64,000 nucleotides of DNA. It comes from Sabellastarte sp. h YS-2021 (taxonomy: Eukaryota; Annelida; Polychaeta; Sabellida; Sabellidae). Position numbers and translations under genes: made by a program. Below, one piece after another: positions 33,050 to 44,819 of this stretch. Within the stretch, counting starts at the first letter, position 1, and each line of letters begins with the position of its first letter. The DNA is taken from the NCBI GenBank assembly GCA_964017235.1, contig OZ024936.1, positions 53,805,028 to 53,869,027 on the forward strand, read 5' to 3'. The notes below the pieces were generated by a model. That model worked only from the letters and a program-made list of their open reading frames with translations. It had not been told where the DNA came from and ran no database searches.

Positions 33050-33960
33050 TATTTAACTGTTTTTGGAATATTTGGGTGGTCCTGAAAAAAACTTTTTATT
33101 TGGAACTGATTACTATAGTCTGATCTGGAGACTGGTAGAGCTACTGTGGTGGCGCCTTCTGCTGCTGGTGTGGAGGAAGCATGTACGCTGTTGCTGTGGG
33201 TTCAGTATGTGTCAGTATCGGCTTGCCAGTGGTCTACGGTGTCGTGGATGCTGGTGTGAAAAAATGTTGAGAATTTAATGGTCCAATGTCAGATATTAGA
33301 TGTCTGAGAAAGTTGCTTGATGCGCTGGAAATGCTGTTTGTTGTGCCTGTGTCAATAAACGACAAAACTGATACCACTAATGGAGGATTGGCTAATGTGT
33401 TAGTTGGTCACACTTAAAGTTTCACTGGGTTGCCTGTTTTAAAGGTTTCATTAAAGCACAAAGCCATGTCTGTTGCTGCTGCTACATCTACTAATGATGT
33501 AGGGGTCGTTATGGCTGAAGTGTCCATCTGTTCCATGACTATACAATATTGTTGCTGATCGGGAATATACACAACAGTATGTGATGGCACATGCATCAAT
33601 GTGGGCTATGGTCTTGGTCGCTGTGTGACAGTGGAACAGGCACTCTGGCTCTGGGGGTCAGTCACTGTGAAGCTTGATTTTGAAATCTAGTCAGTACAGC
33701 ATAAACCCCTGTCTTAAAAACCATGAAATCTGCATTAGAAAGATTTTAGCCTTATTTGCCAGGAAATTGAAGAAAGCATTGTAGTAGATTTCCTATTTAT
33801 GTTAATTAAAGGTGTTCATAAGTTTCAGCGTCTGACCTAGATGCTGCACAAGTTCATCGATCAGGTCTGTCTCTGGTGTAGCTACAGGCCAGAGAGGAGT
33901 CGCTCCTTGACTTCTCATGCTGGTCTTCATACTTTTAAAATGCATGAAGATCTGGACAGG
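33050..33960 (-). pseudogene. possible second Harbinger Myb-like gene, decayed
   Basis: The segment at 33062-33090 matches the 3' end of the Myb-like gene at 22.43-22.46 kb (minus strand TTTTCAGGACCACCCAAAT), including the downstream half of the histone-like stem-loop. It lies on minus, downstream of a plus-strand transposase remnant, the same convergent layout. Upstream minus-strand fragments such as TPETDLIDELVQHLGQTLK look protein-like but no SANT block could be named. Confidence 0.35.
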
Positions 33961-35699
33961 CCATGGGTTTCTGAAGAGGCATCATCGGATTGATTATGTT
34001 TAATTTAAAGTAATACTACCTAACGGTTATCACATGATGCTGTTTTAGGTTTCGTACATAGTGGACACAGTCTTGCATCATAACATCAGTCTTTTATTCC
34101 GTTTATGTTACAGTTGTGTATACTTTGAACTTGTACACTAATTAATAACGATTCTTCTCTTGCTAAGTATTCGATTTTGTGACTTAAGTATTTAACGGTT
34201 ATGATCACTTACTCTGTTTATTACTTTACTCTTGCATCAACTACAGTTACTTTGTTTTATTTACTTTTACTATAATCTACATGCATAGTCTTATTATTTA
34301 CATCTTTTATCTGGATTTTCAATCTACTGCACATTAGATTGGCAGGTTCATCTTGTCATTGTGTGATCTATGAGCTGTTTATGTTAGTAGGGGGCTGTAT
34401 TATTCGGTCCTGAGGTATATATACTGAGCTAGACGGATTACACGAGCTGTCATTCCCCGGACCTTGCCAGTGTATCTTACCTTAATTTTCATTTTTATTT
34501 TTGAACTCACCATCCACGTTCACTCTTGCAGGGTGTCACAAATTTCTTTTACTGGTAACTTATACAATCCTTTATTCAGTTTAAAAACAGTTTCTCTTGA
34601 TATTCCCCTTTAATGGGACCGTTATAAAATAGGGTGACTGCCGTGTGGTTTGGCTCTCCTCCATCTTCCAAATTCTAGTGATACAGATATACTGAGTAGC
34701 CACTAGTTTGACGGTCTTACTTTCACCATGGCTTTGACTCTATTGGTGTTTCAGGGGTCTGCTCCCTTCACTTGGTTTGACCTTTCCTTTCAAGGTCATA
34801 AAAATCGCTTGACCTTGAACCAAATTCATTTGACCTTTGTTTTCATGTTTGACTTGTAATTTTTTAAAGTAATTTCATTTTAGTACAATAATTCATTTTG
34901 TATTCACTCAAGTAACAAGGCATAGGGTCACCTTTCATTATGCACTCCTATACTTTATCTTCTATATTTCACCATTTTAGTACTTATGTTAAGGTCACCT
35001 AAATCTGTGCTAGTTAAGGTGACCCTATGCCTTTAATAAACAATTCTGTTTGGCTTGTACATAATCATAATATAGTACTTTGTGTAAAATAAATACATAT
35101 TATCCGCAATGTACAAATATACTTGTTTGCATGTTTTTGGCGATCCTTGACCTAGTTTACATAATAATTTCCAACTATTTTCCCCCGTGATTCAGTTTAA
35201 TTTTGAAATTTGAAGGGGTAGGACACAATATGAAGATACTTTTATTTATTTTATAATAATTTTTGTAATTTATTTTAAACTGTTCATGTATAACCTTTTT
35301 AGATAATTTCAGTGATTCCAGGATAAAAGGACTATATCATTTTTGTGTAAACTTTGACTTCTTATGGGATCCAAGTTGACTGCAGCTGATCTGAGACTTC
35401 GGGACAGCTTCATGCTCACTGGCACCATGACAAGAACGGTCTAACCTAGTTCCTTGTACTTTTTAAAAGCTATTGATTGGCTGAGATTAGTAGCGAACAA
35501 ACATCAAGCTGTATCGACTGAGGTTTCAGGGTAGTTTGCCTGTATTTTCAGTGACTTATTCAGAATAAATTATTAAAGGATTGAGTAAAAGTGCTTTCAA
35601 AATGGTAAAAAAACAACATTTGACTGATACAGTTGTGGAGGCTACCACCGCAGGCCCATCAATGGGAACTGTAAAGCCATGACAAATGATGAAACCACT

Positions 35700-35923
35700 G
35701 GATTTAGTTTTACTTATTGTTTTACGTTGCGTTCAACAGCCAGGGTCATATTGCGACGGGTAGTTTACAGGTGGAGGAAACCAGTGCATACTGCACTGTA
35801 AACCACCGGGCATCGGCAAGTAACTACCAACTTTCCAACATGAAGCGCCAGGCCCGAGATTCGAACCTGCGGCATCAGAGGTTGGAGGTAAGAACTCTAA
35901 CCGCCACACCACTGAGCCCCCTC
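35700..35923 (-). mobile_element. tRNA-derived SINE, full-length with target-site duplication
   Basis: On minus: GGGGGCTCAGTGGTGTGGCG (A box), GGTTCGAATCTC (B box), TTGGAAAGTTGGTAGTTACT, CCGATGCCCGGTGGTTTACA and GACCCTGGCTGTTGAACGC. The 10-bp duplication TGAAACCACT flanks it at 35690-35699 and 35924-35933. Confidence 0.85.
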
Positions 35924-36300
35924 TGAAACCACTAGAGGTATGGACACTGATGTCCAGATATATTACAAAAAGTGAGAAGTTTGAGTGCCAGGATGATAGG
36001 CATGCACTATTGATGCCAGAAGTTCCCCTGCTAGAAGTGTTGGTACCAGAAGGGACCTAGAGGTCCAAACAACGAGTTGATGCTGCCAACTTTGGACAGA
36101 CTCACAGAATCATGGACCATGCAAGAGTAGATCAATGAGAGAGTAAGGAGCTCAAATCAGCATCAAGAAAGCAAGTGTAAGTCCAAGAGAGGGGCAAATA
36201 AAACAGATTCTGTGAAAAATGAGGCACTATGGCCTCGGCACTTAGGGGGAAATGCTAATGTCGCGTTCAGAAGTAGGTTGTGAGCCCGTGCACATGACCT

Positions 36301-36612
36301 GTGAGTTGGTAGGTACCAGTGGAAAGTTTTGACCGTTCTTAATCCACCAACTGTGTGTTTATGTGTGGATGTAAACAAACAGAAATCACAAAGAGAAAGA
36401 AATAAAAGAAATCACAATATTTCGCTATCCACCATGCAAAAGATATATATTTCATTTGTTATACATTTTCTGAGGTTATTTATTAAAATCTTGAGTACCG
36501 AAACACTTCTTTTAACATGTTTTTTATAACGAATGCACGTGTATTCTGCATCTTTGTTATCATTAGAGGTGAAGGTCAAAGTTTGGAAAGCCTCTGGAGG
36601 CACCCAACTCAC
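36301..36612. mobile_element. MITE-like element, GTGAGTTGG ends
   Basis: Left end: GTGAGTTGGTAGGTACCAG, then GGAAAGTTTTGACC. Right end in reverse complement: GTGAGTTGGGTGCCTCCAG, then TTTCCAAACTTTGACC. Imperfect inverted ends of about 40 bp enclose about 310 bp without coding capacity, inside DIRS ORF1. Confidence 0.5.
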
Positions 36613-37909
36613 CAGTCGTATATACGACCGGTGAGACCGTTCTTGACAAATTTACAAGCTGTGAGGTCGTGTTTATGGCCGGTAAGAACGCTGCATTAAA
36701 CTAGGGTCAATTATGACAATCTTTCAATAAGCTAATGGGTATCAGGGTTTACCACCATCATCAAAGATCTGAAAAATTTAGAAACAAAATGCATGCTGGA
36801 AAATTTGGCTGAACTCATGGATGATAGTCGTGATTGTGGATTGGGAACTGCAATAGGCGCTAACGCTGTATTATCATGCAAAATGAAGGAAGGTAGGCTG
36901 AATTGGGGCATACCACATAAAGATCAATTTTTCCTATATTCGCCAGTAACTACTAAACGTGCTATCTAAATCCTGTGTTTGTGCATCATTTTGCCGTGCA
37001 TTTATAATGCACTAAAGAACTTGACCAATATATTTGAATGCTCCTGACCAACTTCCTTTTATGGTAAGACTTTATATGGAAATCATGATTCATAACCACA
37101 TGGTCCAGTACTTTCGTCTGCCTGTCAACATTATACATTGTTACCTTATGTTTTCTGACAGCCTTTCTATTTTCCTTATCCGAACCCAGAGCATTCGTAG
37201 GACCTGAGACCTTTCTGTCATCCGAATCAAGGATACTATGAGTGGAAGTACCAGCGACTACTGCTGAATATGACCTGTTATCTCTGAAGCTAGAGGCGAG
37301 TAAACCCTGACAGAAATTGTCTCATAAGAAGCTCGGATTCAATTTTGGAGGCAATTTTGTACTCTGAAATACTCTAGGTGAACATGATGAACCCTATAGT
37401 TCAGTATGCCCATTTTTACTCTCCCATGACCATTCAACCTAACTGAGAATGGGCATCGGCCTTCCCATCCAGTTCGCTACAAGTAGCACAAATATGCCTG
37501 TAAAAATGTCATTGTTTTCATGGTTTTTGCTTTGTGAACATGCATTTTTGTTGAAATACACACAAGGGGTGAATTTAGCCTGAAATTTTTTATTCTTTTA
37601 TGTACCTTTCGAACTCTGAACTGCTTGAGGGTTCCCAGTAAACATTTCAAACGTTTTTTAACTGTTTATTTAATATTTAAAATGATGGGCTAATAAAACG
37701 TTAGACTGTAAACGTTTCTCAATGTTAAAGCATAAATGTTTATAAACGTTCACATAAAAACGTTTAGGATGCCATCATTGTAAACCTTGCAAAACTGTTT
37801 AAATTTGGTTGAGAAAAGTTTGTAAACGTTCATAAATCTAACTTTCAGTTTCAGTTAGGTTTAAAATGATTGTTTTAACATTAATGAATAAACGTTTATT
37901 AATACAGGT

Positions 37910-38011
37910 AAACTCCAAGGAACTCTACAATACCAGAAAATATTGGAGAACAAGGCCCGCTAGGGCCGAGTTCTTTAATAGTTTCTGGTATTGTAGAGTT
38001 CCGAGGAGTTT
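37910..38011. repeat. 102-bp near-perfect palindrome
   Basis: The 30-bp arms (AAACTCCAAGGAACTCTACA... and its complement, two mismatches) continue inward through AGAAC / GTTCT and GGCCC-GCTA-GGGCC. Single strands would fold into one long hairpin. It sits at the left edge of the Crypton-bearing part. TATTGGAGAGTT repeats lie near 38133, 38153 and 40602. Confidence 0.8.
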
Positions 38012-38163
38012 GTCTGTTGTAAATCCCATTTAATATTAAAATAACCCCTCATCAACAAAGGAAAAGTCTGTCCCTAAAATTAAATTTCCTCATGTCCATA
38101 AACAGGTCATTATACTGAGTACTGTTCATTGGGTATTGGAGAGTTTTTTGAGTATTGGAGAGT

Positions 38164-38384
38164 TACTGCTCAGCCAGTGAATTTCGTCATCCCAGTGAAG
38201 TTCGTCACCTGCATTTTATGGCAGTATTAAAGAGTTTTTGCTGTGAACTTTCGGCACACATGTATACCTTGTTGCTGAAAGCAGCTATTCCTTTTATTTA
38301 AATATGAATATTGCCTATCCTTGAGCATTTTTATGGCAGGTGACGAACTTCACTGGGGTGACGAAATTCACTGGCTGAGCAGTA
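38164..38384. mobile_element. 221-bp MITE with 49-bp inverted repeats
   Basis: The arms 38164-38212 and 38336-38384 are complementary with one mismatch (TACTGCTCAGCCAGTGAATT...). The ends suggest a TA target as in Tc1/mariner-related MITEs. An upstream ATG at 38321 lies in this element and is not a credible gene start. Confidence 0.8.
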
Positions 38385-38465
38385 GTGTTCATCAAATGTG
38401 GGTCAGTTTTAGTTGTAGAGAACCTTTTGCAGAATACATACAGACAAAAAAAAGCAAGTCAGCCA

Positions 38466-40228
38466 TGGACAGCGATAGTGGTGATAGTATTTTTGTTACA
38501 GAAGACAAGTTTTCTTTAGACAAGTCCTTGTCATATGACACAGACTCAGCTATTGATGCAGTTTTTTTTAGAAAACCTGGAAAGTTCTCATTTAATTGCT
38601 GAAAAGGACCACACATCCATGCCAAATCAAGAACTGCAAGTTGATAATGCAAGTGGATATCCCCAATTTTCTGATATTAGTGATGATGAGCAGCTGCAAG
38701 CAACTCAAACAATAGAACAGAAATATTTTGAAAGTAATACATGCATAAAAAACCAGGAAATGCCAAAAGACCGGTTCAAGAGCCCAGTTAGTGAAGAACA
38801 AGCAGGAAAGTTGTCAGTCAAAAGGTAATTAAATGTTTTAATGTGAAGATTTCTCTGTCATATCTTTTAACAAATGCATTGAGGGCAATGACATTTTTGT
38901 ATATAACATTGATCCTTGTGGCAATATGGCAATCAAGTCTGCGAATAGTCTCTGGATAAAAACTGATGAGGTATTTTATCACATTAATGTTTCTGCCACC
39001 CAAGACCATTTAGAATTTTGACCATGGCATAAACAACTTTATATAAAATATTACTATACTCAGGTGCAACAGATACTGTATTACATGTTGACAACTGAGC
39101 ATTGAATATTTTTGACCCTCATAAATAGTATTTTAATATTATACAAGTAAAACAAATTTACAGGGAAACATTTAAATATTAATGCATATTGTAAAATATT
39201 TTTAGATATGCAGACTATACAGAGAAGAAAATAAAATGGACTAAAACTCTGTTTGATGACTGGTTGGCCAATCGCAACAAAAAAGCTGTCGACAACCCTG
39301 GCTTGAGTATAAGTCCCATTCTAGTAAAACTTGAGGATATGACTGTGGATGAATTAAACTACAGTATTTGTCATTTTATAACAGAGGTTCGATGTGCAGA
39401 TAAAGCAGTTTGTATTGATACAGAACACTCTTGACAACAACATGAAAATGTTATCAAAGGCTGGAGTGGGTTCAGTTAAACGCCAAGCTGATATTATAAC
39501 AATTGAAGAGGAAAACACACTTTGACACCAGAAAATTCTTGGAATGGATTTTCCTGAACAGTTACTTAACACTGTGTTTTATGGGGGTGAAGAGCATCGC
39601 TCTTTACGTCTTGGCAAAGTTTCACAGATTTCACATTTTCTTCCGGAGGGAAAGCAATATCTGATGTATGTAGAACATTGTTCAAAAACACACCAAGGTG
39701 GCCTAAATGATTGTAATAAGAAGAAGAAATGTGTAAAAGTGTTTGAAAATGCAAATAAAGAGAGGTGCCCTATTCATATCTATGAAACATATTTGTCCCA
39801 TTTACCTCAAACCCTTGGATAAACTACCTGGTTTTTACTTGAGACCACTGTCTGAACCTACTTCTAATGTGTGGTACAGCAGGCAGCCATTAGGTAGGCA
39901 TAAACTCGGAAGTATGGTTAAGAATATTTGTAGCAAAGGAAATCTTGGTGGCTATCGTACAAATCACTCCCTACGAGCAACAGCAGCAACACGTTTGTTT
40001 GATGCAGACATAGATTAACAGTTAATTACAGAGGTGACTGGTCATAGATCTTCAGCTGTTCGCAATTATAAATGCGTCAGTGAAACAAAACGTGAAAAGA
40101 TAAATGATGTCATTCAAGGAACATCTTCAGATAAAGCTGAGAGTGTCCCGACTGTCACAACTACACCCTGCTCTTTTCAAAGGAATGATGGCAAAGTGTC
40201 ATTTACAATAAATCTAAACTTAAATTAA
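38466..40228 (+). pseudogene. Crypton-like tyrosine recombinase gene, two exons
   Basis: ATG 38466 (GCCATGG context) starts an acidic, serine-rich N-terminal exon (MDSDSGDSIFVTEDKFSLDK). It ends at a donor after 38824 (AAAAG-GTAATT). The acceptor is at 39204-39205 and exon 2 joins in phase with RYADYTEKKIKWTKTLFDDW. Exon 2 shows the tyrosine recombinase fold of the Crypton/DUF3504 group: GGEEHRSLRLGKVSQ (first Arg), KLPGFYLRPLSEPTSNVW, TNHSLRATAATRLF (HxLR box) and VTGHRSSAVRNYK (His and nucleophile Tyr). A frame change at a T8 tract in exon 1, stops near 39431 and 39522, a frame change near 39815 and a stop near 40016 show it is dead. It may be a transposon gene or a domesticated copy. Confidence 0.75.
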
Positions 40229-42249
40229 GCACATCTTAATGTCTTGTATTTCATGGGTATTACCAGCTAAAATTTGAATTTTTTATATACTCTGTGTAAT
40301 GTGTTAGTTTTGTTGCCGAGTCTGATTATAACTGAACAATCATATTAATAGGTTATTTTATTTTTATTGACATTTTACCATTTTGGGGTGTTTATTTTGT
40401 TGCAACTTTAGTTTCTAAGTAAGTTCAAGTGGTCAAATTTAATTTTTATAAACATTTGTTTTAGCTGTATGTTAGCTACCATTACTTTTGATAACAAGGT
40501 CAATTAGATAAAGTCTAAATATATATATTGTTTTACTTAAATGTTACTTAAATAACTTTGTCACTAACAAGAATTGGACAATTAACCCTCCAATACCCAC
40601 TAGGTATTGGAGAGTTAAATCTCCAATACTTGTTTTAGTTTTTCTATTGTAATAACCACCAACTGGGGTTTACAAACATTTCTAAACCATTAAAACTTTT
40701 TTTGGGTTCAAGTATCCAGCATGATTCAAGGGAGAGTGTAAACAAATGTCATTTTATGAATAATTATTCCATTTACATCGATTTAACTTTGTTCAGTGCA
40801 TTCTATGATATGATATACTTTCTCATTACTACTTAGAATTTAATGATGGCTTCAAACAACAGTGATACAACAAGATATATTTACATTAATATTTCTCCAG
40901 TTTCTCTTAAAATGGCTGTGATGACATCATCCAAAATTAAATTGAGATTAAGATATTCTTCACTTTTTGTAAACATTTAAAAACGTTTATTAATATTGCT
41001 GAAACATTTATAAAGCCATATTATGGAATAATTGTAAATATATAGGTTTATATTTGGTTTTAAAAAGGTTTATAAACCTTTGCAATGTTTACTGGGGTTT
41101 ACGTGTATCCGGGTATGAGCCCTTCTGACCCTGTCAATTTTATCAACTTCAGGCCAACTACCAATCCCCCTGTTCCACCCTGCAAAGCAGGACCGCATGA
41201 CTGGTCTATGCAGAGGACCACAAAAAATCTTGAGCATCATCTAACAGATTTATTACATAATCTCTAATATTTTGATTCTGCGCTTCTCTCATACCTCTAC
41301 AAAAGCCACTCATCTATTGAACAGGGGACAATTGGTTATATGAAATTCTGTCCTTGTTCTGTCCGGAAAGAACTTACTCATGTGGCCACTTAGCTATATA
41401 GGACACGAAAATATCAACCAGACCACCTCTTTGTGATTTGACCCTACCATTACCTGTGTGAACATTCTTGGCGAGGTCTTGCAATCTCTGTTGTACTTCT
41501 TGATGAATACGTGCTTCTTACCTTAAGACAGATAGAGGAGAAACAGTGGAATTCAACCCAGACAGAGAAGCCGGACCTTGGTGTGGATTCAAACCTCAGA
41601 GTGGAGCCTGGCCCTGGGAAGCTTAGACACCCCGCACCTGTGTGATACTGCCACTATCTACCCCCTTCTTTTGTTTTGAATTTTTAATTTTCCTACCGTC
41701 CCAAGATTTTTGCACTTGGCTACTGTGTTATGCTCAAGACTAGCCAATCCGTCAGCCAGGATACTCAACTGGGCAAGAATTTGCTTATTTATTGAATCTT
41801 GTGACAAATCACTGTTTTGACAAATCATTGTTTTTTGTTAAGTAAACCACTAACATCTAGATCCGAAGCACTGGTGCTGAATGACTGATCCATCAATACT
41901 TGCCCGGGCATGGGGTGGCTGGATCCTACAGTATGTGAGAGGAAGTCAGCATCTGAAGCCAGTTACAATTCTACGAGTAAAACCTTCTCTGTCTTTTTCT
42001 GTGACCTGAGGTTGTATCTAGTGTCCATGTCCATAACAAAGTAAAAATGAACACTAAAAAACTAAAACCCTAAAAATCATGAAGGACTAGAATAATTTCA
42101 TATGACAACTTGGGTTGGTGTCACCGCACATGGAGCAATTCTGAAAAGCCAGACAAATGGGGTTCACATTCTTGAAATGATAATATATAGAACCTAAACC
42201 TTGGAAAGCAATTTTTTAAGGTAGGGGTAATGGAATGAGAACTCGGCCA

Positions 42250-43800
42250 CCCACATGGCCGAACCCACATCATTCGTTTGGTCTATCTTGACCTAAATAT
42301 GGGCCCACTTAGAGATGCTTAATATGTGGACTGCCCTTAGGGTCTTGCACCTCCAGCTGGCCAAAAAGAAAGCTGTTAGCAACATAGACTTCAAACTAAA
42401 ACATATTTCAGGAAAATTAAATGTAGTTTCTAACTTACTTTCTAGATGGGCGATTACTATCCAATGCAGCAACTGTCTAAAAATTATACCTAGTTTTTAC
42501 CAGTTTCCTATTATTAGTGACCAAATATTGACTCACTGGTCTATTTAGTACTATGTCTTCATATTCTCATAGGTGCCCATCCAGCCCTGTCATCCCTTAT
42601 ATGCAAAGGCCTGCAGAAAACACAAATGGACCCTCAATGGAAATAACTACAATGGTATGTTCAAATTATTTAGTGTCTCTACAGTCTCGATGAGAAACTT
42701 ACTCCCTCAACTCAGACCCCTTCATTGTATTGCTTATCTTCAGTTCCTGAATGCAAATAATTTATCTTCCAGTTCGATGGCCAATAATTAATCAGCCATA
42801 GGCCAAGTTGGCCTTGGTAGGCCTTCCCACCGACATGTTTGAAGATCCCAGGACTAAGTATTTTCAGAGTGTTATGACTCTACATGGACCATTTAAAGTG
42901 TCCCCGAAGAAAGTCATAAATATTGAAACATTGCAATTAATTTTTAGACTCTGTGACTCCATGTATATCGGGTATTCAAGGCCATTTATGCTTTTGCCTT
43001 CTTCTCTTTTCTGAGACTTTTTAATTTAGTACCACATTCTCTACAATCTATCAGTTGGCCAGAGCAGACATAATGTTTGCAGCACCCGGCATCCATGTTC
43101 TTTTTAAATGGTCAAATACAATACAATCCAGGTTAAACTCATAAGGATCCCAGTTGTAGGAAGCAATCCCATCTTCCCGGTTACAGCAATCAAAAATCTC
43201 TTAGCCATAATACCTGCTACTGGAAACTCACCACTGTTTCAGTATAAGACTTCTACTGGCTAGGTTCCTATCACAGATTATAGGATTAGGTGTCACTTTA
43301 ATTGATAGTTCAAAAACTTAACATTCATTATTCTTCTTTGACCTTTCATGCCTTCCGGCATTCAGGTGTCACCTATGCCTTCAATTTGAATGAGGCTTAA
43401 CAAGATATACAAAGCCTTGTCACCTGGACGTTGGAATGTGTCTGGAGGTATGTAACATTAGATCATAATGCCTGTGACCAGGTAGCCATCACCTTTAAAC
43501 GTGTACCACATTTTACTTCTTAGTTGCGGTCCGGGCTTTTGCTTCAACCATAAAAAACTCACCCCTTTTCATTTTTCTGCATCTCTCTAGATTATGCTTT
43601 TAATAAGAAAAGAGAATCTAACATTTAAATAATTTCAACCTACCTTCCTCACTTTAAATTCAGTTATAACGTAATATTTGGCAGTTTGTGGTCACCTTAA
43701 ATTATCTTATGAAATTCTAAATATTTGCAAGAAAATTATGGTGACCTTACATATGGACCAGCCTTATCTCTGTAATGCTCTGTTCATTTAAGCTGCCCGC
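42250..43800 (+). mobile_element. DIRS-type element, RNase H end and tyrosine recombinase, old
   Basis: Plus-strand blocks are HLEMLNMWTALRVL and HISGKLNVVSNLLSRW (RNase H end), then IETLQLIFRLCDSMYIGYS, LTFHAFRHSGVTYAFN and WTLECVWRYVTLDHN (recombinase). A 3' region follows with GGTCACCTTAA near 43690 and GGTGACCTTA near 43740. It may be the far end of the copy starting near 34.9 kb. Broken in many places. Confidence 0.7.
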
Positions 43801-43816
43801 AAGTAATGAATATAAG

Positions 43817-44235
43817 GTGGACGCCATCCAGAAGATCCAGATAGTAATCCAGATCACTCGCAAAATAGAATCATTTCTTCCTTTTACCTCTTCTTCCTTT
43901 TACCATTTCTAACATATCCTAAAAATATCATCAAAATCCTTTCTAAAATTATCTGGCAGCCTGGATCCAGATGATCTAGATAGTGATCCAGATCACTTGT
44001 TCCTTGTCCCATTTAGGACATTTCCTGAAAATTTCATCAAAATCCATCCATAACTTTTTGAGTTATCTGTCTTTAAAAATTACATTTTATGGATCCAGAA
44101 GATCCAGATAGTGATCCAGGTCACTCCCAAAATTTAATCATTTCTTCATTTTACCTTTTCAGACAAGTCCTGAAAATTTCATCAAAATCCGTCCATAAGT
44201 TTTTGAGTTATCAAAAACAAACAAACGCACAAACA
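43817..44235 (+). repeat. GATCCAGATAGTGATCCAGATCACT repeat family, about three units
   Basis: Units start near 43820, 43965 and 44092 with AGATCCAGATAGTGATCCAG-like text. They continue with CCTGAAAATTTCATCAAAAT and CCGTCCATAAGTTTTTGAGT, and end in ACAAACAAACAC runs. A diverged reverse copy is at 48600-48760. Confidence 0.65.
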
Positions 44236-44249
44236 AACACACACAAACA

Positions 44250-44815
44250 CAACCTGGTGATAAATATATATCTCCAAATGGGGTTATTTTTTAATCCTAC
44301 TGGACCTGAGGCAATGGAATGTAACATCCATTGCTTTCTCAAATACTGTATGATCGCAAATGCAGACAGCCTGACGTCTGTATTTTATGAACTGGTATGC
44401 CTTTGTACTCAGACAGGTATTCAATCTTTTAGATGCAAACATTAAATAAATGTTTTAGCAGATGTGCAGAAAATGACAAACAGACAAGTCGTCACATAAG
44501 AAGCCCCCCTCAGTGAACAAAACAAAAATAAATGTACACTTAATATTGTAAAAGATTAAAGCATATGAAAGAAATTGATAAACAATTAAAAGAAATAAAA
44601 CTTTTGAGAGTTAAACTATATATTTTAAAAGAAATATTTGTAAAAGAACATGTCCATAACATTGGGATAAAACTGTAAAAAATGACGATAAATGAGAAAA
44701 ATACCAAAAAGAAGCAACCATTCAGTATTAAAAATCAAATTTTAATATGTATCTTCTACTAGTGAGTAGCCAAAAGAGAACCAAAGGAACTGGGATGTCC
44801 ACTGTGAAGAAACTT
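44250..44815. other. AT-rich non-coding stretch
   Basis: No frame or repeat is recognised between the tandem repeat and the LINE 3' end. Confidence 0.45.
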
Positions 44816-44819
44816 GTAA

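Larger units (their letters stand above)
34900..36930 (+). mobile_element. DIRS-type element, leader and ORF1 part, old
   Basis: The leader (near 35.15-35.23 kb: CCTTGACCTAGTTTACAT, TTTGAAGGGGTAGGACAC) resembles 25.39-25.47 kb. ORF1 blocks follow: GPSMGT near 35.65 kb in the place of GGHHPRPINRNC, and SGFTTIIKDLKNLETK at 36.74-36.93 kb. A SINE (35700-35923) and an inverted-repeat element (36301-36612) sit inside. The RNase H and recombinase parts at 42.25-43.55 kb may be the far end of the same copy. Broken in many places. Confidence 0.6.
37634..41096 (+). mobile_element. 3.46-kb inverted-terminus element carrying a Crypton-like gene
   Basis: The left end is CCCAGTAAACATTTCAAACG. The right end in reverse complement is CCCAGTAAACATTGCAAAGG. 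The flanking 3-bp duplication is GTT (37631-37633 and 41097-41099). Both subterminal regions (37.64-37.91 and 40.67-41.09 kb) are rich in AAACGTTTATAAACGTT-like motifs. It interrupts a DIRS ORF1 whose two halves lie directly outside. It holds a palindrome, a TA-flanked MITE and a tyrosine recombinase gene. An alternative is that a Crypton inserted into an older CCCAGTAAACATT element. Confidence 0.6.
36940..42030 (-). mobile_element. DIRS-type element ORF1, minus strand, split by an insertion
   Basis: Minus-strand ORF1 begins near 42028 with DTRYNLRSQ. It continues with RGGLVDIFVSYIAKWPHE near 41.4 kb and EVDKIDRVRRAHTRIHVN ending at the insertion (41.1 kb). The zinc-finger-like NKNACSQSKNHENNDIF follows on the other side, near 37.5 kb. 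It belongs to the same type as the element at 49.6-52.8 kb. An inverted-terminus element (37634-41096) splits it. Only ORF1 is seen. Old, with many breaks. Confidence 0.6.

Noticed and set aside
35712-35923. A functional tRNA gene from good A and B boxes
   Set aside because: Body, tail and target duplications show a SINE; the head has no tRNA cloverleaf that I could complete.
38321-38465. Earlier ATG as start of the Crypton-like gene
   Set aside because: It falls within the TA-flanked MITE arm; ATG 38466 has better context and starts the acidic N-terminus.
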